NCBI GenBank assembly: GCA_021813405.1
Contig: JAKAKS010000006.1
Location: 1-64,000, forward strand
From: Nitrospirota bacterium
Lineage (GTDB): Bacteria; Nitrospirota; Thermodesulfovibrionia; Thermodesulfovibrionales; JdFR-88
DNA length: 64,000 nt
Direction of reading: 5' to 3'
Below, in pieces: positions 56,738-64,000 of this stretch; within the stretch, counting starts at the first letter, position 1, and each line of letters opens with the position of its first letter. The notes beneath the pieces were generated by a model. That model had not been told where the DNA came from. It made no database searches and worked only from the letters and a program-made list of their open reading frames with translations. The position numbers and the translations under genes are program-made.

Positions 56738-57189
56738 AAAAGATATTGGCCGTTTCCATATTCTGCATACTTTTTGCCGCGCAAAGCTCCTTTGCGGCTG
56801 TGGGCGAAACATATAACCAGATGGCGCAGAGGTACGGCGCGCCCGGGCAGGTTTCCATAAAATTGGTGGCCGGCGCAAAGGACGCGGCTAGGTACACTGC
56901 CGCCGGAGCGAAGGGCTACAGCTTCAATATCAACAATTTAAAAATTTACGCGCTGTTCAATGCAAGCAACGTCTGCTTCAAAATGCTGGCCTTGCACAAC
57001 AGAATGCTGCCGGAAACTTCCGTTCTGGTAGGCCCGGCCGCAAACACCGCCCCGAAGGTGCTGCTCCGGATCCCAAGAAGGGCCATAGTGCTGCAATACG
57101 GCAGCGGGGCAAATGCGATTATATACAGGAGCTTCGGCCTGCCCGGCAACCTGAGCGCGGAGGCCACCAACAAGTCGCTGGAACCCTGA
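56734..57189 (+). CDS. Hypothetical secreted protein
   Basis: Signal peptide MKKILAVSIFCILFAAQSSFA; 4-nt overlap with preceding CDS. Confidence 0.7.
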   Translation: MKKILAVSIFCILFAAQSSFAAVGETYNQMAQRYGAPGQVSIKLVAGAKDAARYTAAGAKGYSFNINNLKIYALFNASNVCFKMLALHNRMLPETSVLVGPAANTAPKVLLRIPRRAIVLQYGSGANAIIYRSFGLPGNLSAEATNKSLEP

Positions 57190-57250
57190 TAGTTTCATTT
57201 CTGCCCGCTCTCTGCCCACAACCCTGCCTTCTGCTTACCGTTATATAATT

Positions 57251-57886
57251 ATGAAAGACATGAAGCTTAATACTTTCGAAAGGTTTATCACCAATAGCGC
57301 GGTAAGGGGTTTCATGCAAAAGCGCGTGGAGGCCCCGCGCCTTAAAAAGTTCGCGCTAAAATCCGGATATCCATACTGCCTGGAGATTGGCGGCGGCACC
57401 GGCAGGGGCGGCGAGCTGATAATAGACGTTTTCGGCGCGGAAAAGGTGATTGTTACAGACATAGACCCGGCCCAGGCTGCCAAATCCAGGCAAAGGACAA
57501 GCAGGCTGGTGGCCGCCAGGCCGGAGTTAAAGGACAGGATAGATGTAAAGGTGGAAGACGCGATGGCCCTTTCGTTTGAGGACAACAGCTTCGACGCCGT
57601 CTTCGCCTTTGGCGTGATACACCACATGGAGGACTGGCGCAAGGCCATCCGCGAGATAAAACGGGTGCTGCGGCCAGGCGGCGAGTTTTTTTTCGATGAA
57701 CTGCTTGCCGGATTCCTCACCTCGTTTCCCACGCATATGCTTACCCGCCACCCCGAGGGCGGTATGTTTACAAAGGGCGATTTCCTTGGATACCTGATGG
57801 AAACAGGCATCCCCGCCGCCGGGTATAAGAGCATGGACGGCATCTGGATAACCGGCAACGCAGTTAAAAATGGCCGCGCGCAATAA
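57251..57886 (+). CDS. SAM-dependent class I methyltransferase
   Basis: [31 protein letters not shown]...[37 protein letters not shown]. Confidence 0.92.
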   Translation: MKDMKLNTFERFITNSAVRGFMQKRVEAPRLKKFALKSGYPYCLEIGGGTGRGGELIIDVFGAEKVIVTDIDPAQAAKSRQRTSRLVAARPELKDRIDVKVEDAMALSFEDNSFDAVFAFGVIHHMEDWRKAIREIKRVLRPGGEFFFDELLAGFLTSFPTHMLTRHPEGGMFTKGDFLGYLMETGIPAAGYKSMDGIWITGNAVKNGRAQ

Positions 57887-60359
57887 AGTGGACGGGAAGG
57901 CAAAGTATAAAAAAATAGAGGTCCCCGTAACGGGGATGACGTGCGCGGCGTGCTCTGCAAGGGTCCAGTCCGGCCTCTCCGGAATGGAGGGCATAAAATT
58001 CGTAAACGTGAACCTGGCCTCGGAGCGGGCCAGTGTTGATTTCAACCCTGAAATAACCTCCCCGGAAGCCATCATAAAAAAAATAGAAGACATTGGCTAT
58101 GGGGCAACCGTGGCCAAACAGACCATCCCGGTTACCGGCATGACGTGCGCGGCCTGTTCCGCCAGGGTGCAAAGGGAACTGGCCGGTGTGGATGGGGTGC
58201 TGAAGGCGGATGTAAATCTGGCAACGGAAAGCGCCACGGTGGAATACCTGCCAACCCAGGCCGGCTTCCGTGAACTGCGGGAGGCCATCAGGCGGGCCGG
58301 TTACGATGTACTAAAAACGCAACCGGGCGAGGATATTGTGGAGCGCGAACAGCGCGAGCGCGAGGCAAGATACCTTGCGCTTAAAAGAAAGGTTGTCACC
58401 GGGGCCGCGCTCTCAGTGCCGATATTCATACTTATGTACTCGCGCTTCCTGGGGCTGTTTGCAGGCCTGCCGCTGCGCGTAAATTTCATAATGCAGATGG
58501 CCCTTGCCACCCCCATCCAGTTCTGGATTGGCAGGCAGTTCTATTCCGGGGCGGTCTCCGCGGCCAGGCACCGCACCACAAACATGAACACGCTGATAGC
58601 CGTGGGGACGTCGGCGGCATACATATACAGCGCCATAGTGGTCTTCTTCCCGTCTTTCTTCATAGTGAAAGGCCTTATGCCCGCCGCTCACTTGGATGTT
58701 TACTTTGACACATCGGCGGCGATAATCGTTCTTATTCTCTTGGGAAGAACGCTTGAGGCCAGGGCGCGCGGCAAAACTTCCGATGCGGTAAAAAAACTGA
58801 TAGGGCTTGCCCCCAAGTCTGCCCGCGTTGTGCGAAACGGCGCGGAAACAGAAGTGCCGGTAGCCGACGTTGAGCCCGGTGACGTAATCTCCGTGAGGCC
58901 GGGGGAAAAGATACCTGCGGACGGCATAGTAACGGAGGGCTACTCTTCCGTTGACGAGTCCATGATAACCGGCGAGCCCATCCCGGTTGAAAAGCGGCCC
59001 GGCGGCAGCGTAACCGGGGGCGCTATCAACAAGACCGGCTCGTTTAAATTCGAGGCCGTAAAAGTGGGCAGGAACACCGTGCTGGCCGGCATCATAGAAA
59101 TGGTGCAACGAGCGCAAGGCTCCAAGCCCCCAATAGCCAGGCTGGCAGACACCATCTCGTCTTTCTTCGTGCCCGCCGTGATGGGGCTGGCCGCGCTCAC
59201 GTTTATAATCTGGTACGCCTTTGGGCCTCCGCCCGCCTTTACCTACGCGCTTCTTAATTTCATATCCGTGCTGATAATAGCCTGCCCGTGCGCCCTGGGG
59301 CTTGCAACCCCCACGTCCATTATGGTGGGCACCGGCAAGGGGGCCGAAAGCGGCATCCTCATCAGAAGCGGCGAGGCGCTTGAGGCCGCCCACAAGCTAA
59401 ATTGCATAGTGCTGGACAAAACCGGCACCGTCACACGCGGGGAACCGTCCGTAACGGACATAATCACCAACAATTCGATAACAGAGGATCAGGCGCTATA
59501 CTACGCCGCTTCGGCTGAAAAAACATCCGAGCATCCGCTGGCCGGGGCCTTCCTGAAAGCAGCGCGGGAATCCGGCATCAAACTGGGGGAGACCAGGCAG
59601 TTCCAGGCCATTGCCGGCCATGGCATAAAAGGCAGCGTTGATGGCAGGGAACTGCTGCTTGGCAATTTAAGGATGATGACGGACGAGGGCATAGACACGG
59701 GCCAGCTGGCCCCGGCTGCGGAAGGGCTTTCAAACGAGGGCAAAACACCGGTGTTTCTTGCCCTGGATAAAAAACCCGCCGCCGTGCTGGCCGTTGCCGA
59801 TACCCTGAAGGAGAATTCAAGAGAGGCCATAAAGGCGCTCAGGGACATGGGGCTGGAGGTAATCATCCTCACCGGAGACAACAAAAGGCCGGCCCAGGCC
59901 ATTGCCAGGCAGGCCGGGGCCGACAACGTTATCGCCGAGGTGCTGCCGGACCAGAAGGCCGAAGTTATAAAAAAGCTCCAGTCCGAAGGCAAAAAAGTGG
60001 GAATGGCTGGTGACGGCATAAACGATGCCCCTGCGCTTGCGCAGGCGGATGTTGGCATAGCCATGGGCACCGGAACGGACGTGGCGATAGAGGCCGCGGA
60101 TATTACGCTGATGGCCGGAGACTTAAGAGGCGTTGTGCGCGCAATCGCCCTTTCAAAGGCAACGCTTAAAAACATAAAGCAGAACCTATTCTGGGCCTTC
60201 GCGTACAACACAATTCTTATACCAGTTGCTGCCGGGGCGCTCTATCCTTTTTTTGGCACACTTTTAAGCCCGGTATATGCAGCGGCGGCCATGGGGATGT
60301 CCTCGGTTACAGTGGTAAGCAACGCACTAAGGCTCAGGAAATTCGCCCCTCCGGTTTAA
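57870..60359 (+). CDS. copA: Copper-translocating P-type ATPase with two HMA domains
   Basis: Two [12 protein letters not shown] motifs; [57 protein letters not shown]. Confidence 0.96.
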   Translation: MAARNKVDGKAKYKKIEVPVTGMTCAACSARVQSGLSGMEGIKFVNVNLASERASVDFNPEITSPEAIIKKIEDIGYGATVAKQTIPVTGMTCAACSARVQRELAGVDGVLKADVNLATESATVEYLPTQAGFRELREAIRRAGYDVLKTQPGEDIVEREQREREARYLALKRKVVTGAALSVPIFILMYSRFLGLFAGLPLRVNFIMQMALATPIQFWIGRQFYSGAVSAARHRTTNMNTLIAVGTSAAYIYSAIVVFFPSFFIVKGLMPAAHLDVYFDTSAAIIVLILLGRTLEARARGKTSDAVKKLIGLAPKSARVVRNGAETEVPVADVEPGDVISVRPGEKIPADGIVTEGYSSVDESMITGEPIPVEKRPGGSVTGGAINKTGSFKFEAVKVGRNTVLAGIIEMVQRAQGSKPPIARLADTISSFFVPAVMGLAALTFIIWYAFGPPPAFTYALLNFISVLIIACPCALGLATPTSIMVGTGKGAESGILIRSGEALEAAHKLNCIVLDKTGTVTRGEPSVTDIITNNSITEDQALYYAASAEKTSEHPLAGAFLKAARESGIKLGETRQFQAIAGHGIKGSVDGRELLLGNLRMMTDEGIDTGQLAPAAEGLSNEGKTPVFLALDKKPAAVLAVADTLKENSREAIKALRDMGLEVIILTGDNKRPAQAIARQAGADNVIAEVLPDQKAEVIKKLQSEGKKVGMAGDGINDAPALAQADVGIAMGTGTDVAIEAADITLMAGDLRGVVRAIALSKATLKNIKQNLFWAFAYNTILIPVAAGALYPFFGTLLSPVYAAAAMGMSSVTVVSNALRLRKFAPPV

Positions 60360-60440
60360 ACCGGATTCCTTGAATTTCCATTCATGCTTATGTGATAATC
60401 CCCCTTGCACACCTGATTTCGCGCTTAAAAAGGAGGTAAC

Positions 60441-62444
60441 GTGGGGAAAACTGAAGAGTTATCAATCAATGCCATCCGCATGCTGGCGGTGGATGCCGTG
60501 GAAAGGGCCAAATCCGGCCATCCGGGCATGCCGCTTGGCGATGCGGCGATGGCTTATGTGCTATGGACCAAGGCGTTAAGGCACGACCCTAAAAACCCCG
60601 CATGGGCCAACCGCGACCGTTTTGTGCTGTCTGCGGGCCATGGCTCCATGCTACTGTACTCGCTTCTGCACCTTACGGGTTACGGCATATCGCTTTCGGA
60701 CATAAAGGATTTCCGGCAGTGGGCAAGCAAAACCCCCGGCCATCCGGAGCATTGCCCCGAGTGCGGCATAGAGACCACTACCGGCCCTCTTGGCCAGGGG
60801 TTTGCCACTGGCGTTGGCATGGCCATGGCAGAGAAATATCTTGAAAAACTCTTCAACAAGCCCGGCTTCCCGGTTATAAACTACCGCATCTTCGGCATAC
60901 TGAGCGATGGGGACATGATGGAAGGCGTACAGTCCGAGGCCGCCTCCGTTGCGGGCCACCTTGGGCTTGGCAATATAGTTTATCTGTACTCCGACAACCG
61001 CATTACGATAGAAGGAAAAACAGACATCGCCTTTACGGAAGATGTGGCCAAACGGTTTGAGGCGTACGGCTGGCACGTGCAGAAGGCAAACGGGTATGAC
61101 ATTGGCGGGATCGAAAAGGCCATCAAAAATGCCGTAACCGAGAAGAACCGCCCTTCCCTTATAATCGCCAGGACCGTGCTGGCATATGGCTGCCCCACCC
61201 TCCAGGGCAATCCGGAGGCGCATGGCTCCCCTCTTGGCGAAAAGGAGATAGATCTGCTCAAGAAATCATGCGGCTGGCCAACCGGCAAAAAGTTCTATGT
61301 TCCGCGCGACGTCTATTCGCATATGAAAAAGTCTGCGGCAAAGGGCACGCAGGCGGCGGCAGGCTGGCGGCAGATGATGAAGGGGTATGCCAAAAAGCAT
61401 CCAGCCCAGTACGAATTATGGCAAAGGCTTTCATCCGGAAAAATTCTTCCGGAAGGTTTTGAAAAAGACATTCCCGAATTCAAGCCTGACGCGGGCGCCG
61501 TGGCCACAAGAAGCGCTTCCGGCAAGGTGTTAAACGCAATAGCCGCGCGCATGCCAAACCTGCTTGGCGGCTCCGCCGACCTGGCCCCCTCCAATAATAC
61601 GTACCTCAAAGGCCAGGATGACTTTCTTCCCGGCAAGCCCGGCAGAAACATCCACTTCGGCGTAAGGGAGCACGCCATGGGGGCAATTTCAAACGGCATG
61701 GCCCTCAGCGGAATGCTGGTGCCTTACTGCGGCACGTTCCTTGTGTTCTCCGATTTCACAAAACCGTCCATCAGGCTTTCCGCCCTGATGAACACCCATG
61801 TTATATACATCTTCACGCACGATTCCATCGGCCTTGGCGAAGACGGGCCCACGCACCAGCCAATAGAGCATCTGGCCGCGTTAAGGGCCATACCGGGGCT
61901 TACGGTAATCCGCCCGGCAGACGCCAACGAGACCGCCCAGGCCTGGAAACTGGCGCTTGAGAAGAACGGCCCCACATGCCTGATACTCTCCAGGGAAGGG
62001 CTGCCGGTAATAGACCGCAACGCAAAAGGCTTCACCCCGGCCTCCGGCATTGAAAGGGGCGGATACGTCCTTCTGGATTGCAAAGGCGCACCAGATATAA
62101 TCCTGATCAGCTCCGGAGCGCAGGTGCATCTGTGCGTAAAGGCGGCCCAGCTCCTGGGCGAAAAAGGCGTTAAAGCTAAAGTCGTAAACATGGCCAGCTT
62201 CGACCTGTTTGAATCTCAAACCAGGGCGTACAAGGACAAGGTGCTGCCTGCTTCGGTGTCCAAGCGGCTCTTCGTGGAGGCTGGCTCTCCGCTGGGGCTT
62301 CATAGGTATGCCGGGGACAAAGGCGAGGTACTTGCCATGGAGAGGTTTGGCGCATCCGCGCCCGGAAAAGTTGTCCTGGAAAAATTCGGTTTCACACCGG
62401 AAAACGTGGCCGCCAGGGCGATGAAGCTGGTTAAAGGGAAATAG
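60441..62444 (+). CDS. tkt: Transketolase
   Basis: [99 protein letters not shown]. Confidence 0.97.
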   Translation: MGKTEELSINAIRMLAVDAVERAKSGHPGMPLGDAAMAYVLWTKALRHDPKNPAWANRDRFVLSAGHGSMLLYSLLHLTGYGISLSDIKDFRQWASKTPGHPEHCPECGIETTTGPLGQGFATGVGMAMAEKYLEKLFNKPGFPVINYRIFGILSDGDMMEGVQSEAASVAGHLGLGNIVYLYSDNRITIEGKTDIAFTEDVAKRFEAYGWHVQKANGYDIGGIEKAIKNAVTEKNRPSLIIARTVLAYGCPTLQGNPEAHGSPLGEKEIDLLKKSCGWPTGKKFYVPRDVYSHMKKSAAKGTQAAAGWRQMMKGYAKKHPAQYELWQRLSSGKILPEGFEKDIPEFKPDAGAVATRSASGKVLNAIAARMPNLLGGSADLAPSNNTYLKGQDDFLPGKPGRNIHFGVREHAMGAISNGMALSGMLVPYCGTFLVFSDFTKPSIRLSALMNTHVIYIFTHDSIGLGEDGPTHQPIEHLAALRAIPGLTVIRPADANETAQAWKLALEKNGPTCLILSREGLPVIDRNAKGFTPASGIERGGYVLLDCKGAPDIILISSGAQVHLCVKAAQLLGEKGVKAKVVNMASFDLFESQTRAYKDKVLPASVSKRLFVEAGSPLGLHRYAGDKGEVLAMERFGASAPGKVVLEKFGFTPENVAARAMKLVKGK

Positions 62445-62484
62445 AGGGTAAAACCGCTTCCGGGCTATTATTGATTTAACATGG

Positions 62485-62526
62485 AATCCGCCATTTCCGC
62501 AAAAGATGGAGTGGCGGATTTTTTAT
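62485..62526. terminator. Rho-independent terminator between convergent tkt and HAD genes
   Basis: AATCCGCCA...TGGCGGATTttttatt. Confidence 0.75.
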
Positions 62527-63209
62527 TCTCCGGGGCCAAGCCCCAGACAGTTAAGGAGTTTTTTCAAATCGCTTAGATCCGGCAGCACGTAATCTGCCCC
62601 GGTGGCCGAAAGCTCATCAACGGAATATTTGCCGGTTGCAACCGCAACCGCAGCGGCCCCGTAGGGCTTTGCGCAGGAAACATCCCTTGGGGTGTCCCCC
62701 ACTACCACGCAATCGCTGAACGAAGAATTAAGCCCCTTAAGCGCCTGGAACCTCTTCAGCGCATACGGAAGCAGTTTGTCCCTGTCCGCGTCGTCGCTGC
62801 CGAAGGCCCCGAAACCGAAATAATTCCATATTCCAAGCGCGCCAAGTTTTATCCTTGCGCCCTGTTCGTAATTGCCGGTTAGAAGCCCCAAAGAGACCTG
62901 CCCCATGCCCTTCAGGGCGCTCAAGGCCTGGCTTACGCCCGGCATAAGCACCTTGCCCGGTTTTTCAATCTCGCGTTCCAGATACCTGATGTAGGTTTTC
63001 ATGAACACAGGGCCATTGCCGTCCATCGAAATTCCAAATTTGGCCAGCGCCTCGTCAAATATCTGCGGGTCCGTCTTGCCGGACATGCTTATAGCCCTGA
63101 ATGCGTCCGGAATGCCGAAGAGCTCCTCAAAGCTGTACTCCAGCGCCCGCCTGCCCGCGCCGCCGGAGTCCATCAATGTGCCATCTATGTCAAAAAGTAC
63201 AAGTTTCAT
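62523..63209 (-). CDS. HAD-superfamily phosphatase (phosphoglycolate phosphatase-like)
   Basis: MKLVLFDIDGTLMDSGGAGRRAL...VVVGDTPRDVSCAKPYGAAAVAVATG. Confidence 0.92.
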   Translation of the reverse strand: MKLVLFDIDGTLMDSGGAGRRALEYSFEELFGIPDAFRAISMSGKTDPQIFDEALAKFGISMDGNGPVFMKTYIRYLEREIEKPGKVLMPGVSQALSALKGMGQVSLGLLTGNYEQGARIKLGALGIWNYFGFGAFGSDDADRDKLLPYALKRFQALKGLNSSFSDCVVVGDTPRDVSCAKPYGAAAVAVATGKYSVDELSATGADYVLPDLSDLKKLLNCLGLGPGE

Positions 63210-63285
63210 TTTCACCTTTGGATATAATATTATAATCGTTGCATCAAGTTACAGGTTGAAGCCGTCCTTTGTCACTTGTATGCGC

Positions 63286-63360
<75 letters not shown>

Positions 63361-63365
63361 TACTA

Positions 63366-63439
<74 letters not shown>

Positions 63440-63466
63440 CTTTCTTTTTTCTCTTCAAATGAAATC

Positions 63467-64000
63467 TCAGGAAATATCCGGGCAAGCCCGTTTCACGCGC
63501 CTTGCCGGGTCCTGCCGGTAATAGGCTGCAAGCACGCGGTAGAGGTCCGGGGAATGCCTCTGCAAAACCATAGGACGGTCAAAGAACTCCTCCGTTGCCA
63601 CTGCGAAGAACTCGGCCTCGTTCTTGGCGCCATAGGCGTCCAGGAAGGTCTCAAGCCCCATTTCCGCAAGACGGCGCAGCCTTAAAAATTCGCGGGAACA
63701 GACGGCCACCCATTCGGCAAGCTGCGCCTGGCTGGTCATGGGCGGGGTGCCGTTTGCGGCCCCGTTAAGCATATCCAGTTTATGGGCAAACTCGTGGTAT
63801 ACCAGGTTGTGCCCCTGCTCCGGATGCCGCGCCCCGTGAATTACAGCATCCCACACAAGGATAACCGTCCCCCAGGTCAAAGCCTGCCCTAAAATAGGCC
63901 CGGAGGGCTCCACCGGGGCGGTCACAATCTCAAACACCCCGGGGCGGCGCTCCGGAAGCATTACAGTTGAGGGGTAAACCAGTATTGTATTTACATCCCG
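63467..64000 (-). CDS. MtfA-family (M90) zinc-dependent peptidase, N-terminus beyond window
   Basis: GHNLVYHEFAHKLDMLNGAANGTPPM; frame stays open upstream of listed ATG to window edge (RDVNTILVYPSTVMLPERR...). Confidence 0.88.
   Translation of the reverse strand, partial: RDVNTILVYPSTVMLPERRPGVFEIVTAPVEPSGPILGQALTWGTVILVWDAVIHGARHPEQGHNLVYHEFAHKLDMLNGAANGTPPMTSQAQLAEWVAVCSREFLRLRRLAEMGLETFLDAYGAKNEAEFFAVATEEFFDRPMVLQRHSPDLYRVLAAYYRQDPARRVKRACPDIS

Overview
Chromosomal window from a GC-rich, probably anaerobic or microaerophilic Gram-negative bacterium. A Desulfobacterota- or Nitrospirota-like host is inferred from gene content only. Main blocks: (1) a decayed, repeat-rich non-coding stretch at 1-735; (2) a minus-strand chemosensory operon at 736-12292 (CheY, GAF, CheB, CheR, HEAT-repeat, CheW, two MCPs, a long-linker CheW) with no cheA in the window, one MCP carrying a CxxCH motif and a C-terminal PhnD-like binding domain; (3) housekeeping genes argS, FKBP, ilvE, OYE, OsmC, BrkB, AsmA; (4) an oxidative-stress operon with Fur/PerR-type regulator, SOD, rubrerythrin and two small Cys-rich proteins, preceded by a PerR-like palindrome; (5) bioW/bioB with a lipid kinase; (6) a cobalamin riboswitch followed by an anaerobic cobalamin and cobalt-transport operon (cbiA, cbiX-C, cbiM, N-like, Q, O, D, ET, L, F, GH and a BPL_N-like gene); (7) pstS, an orphan PqqD-like protein with an overlapping 12-codon ORF, a glycosyltransferase and a glucan-debranching enzyme; (8) a fabD/etfAB/acyl-CoA dehydrogenase/ndk/mdh block; (9) surface or secreted proteins, including a Gly-rich repeat lipoprotein and a DUF3443-like aspartic-protease-fold lipoprotein; (10) copA, transketolase, a HAD phosphatase, tRNA-Pro, tRNA-Arg and a truncated MtfA-like peptidase. 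No CRISPR array, rRNA or intact transposase was seen. All family calls are from reading the translations; no database search was run.
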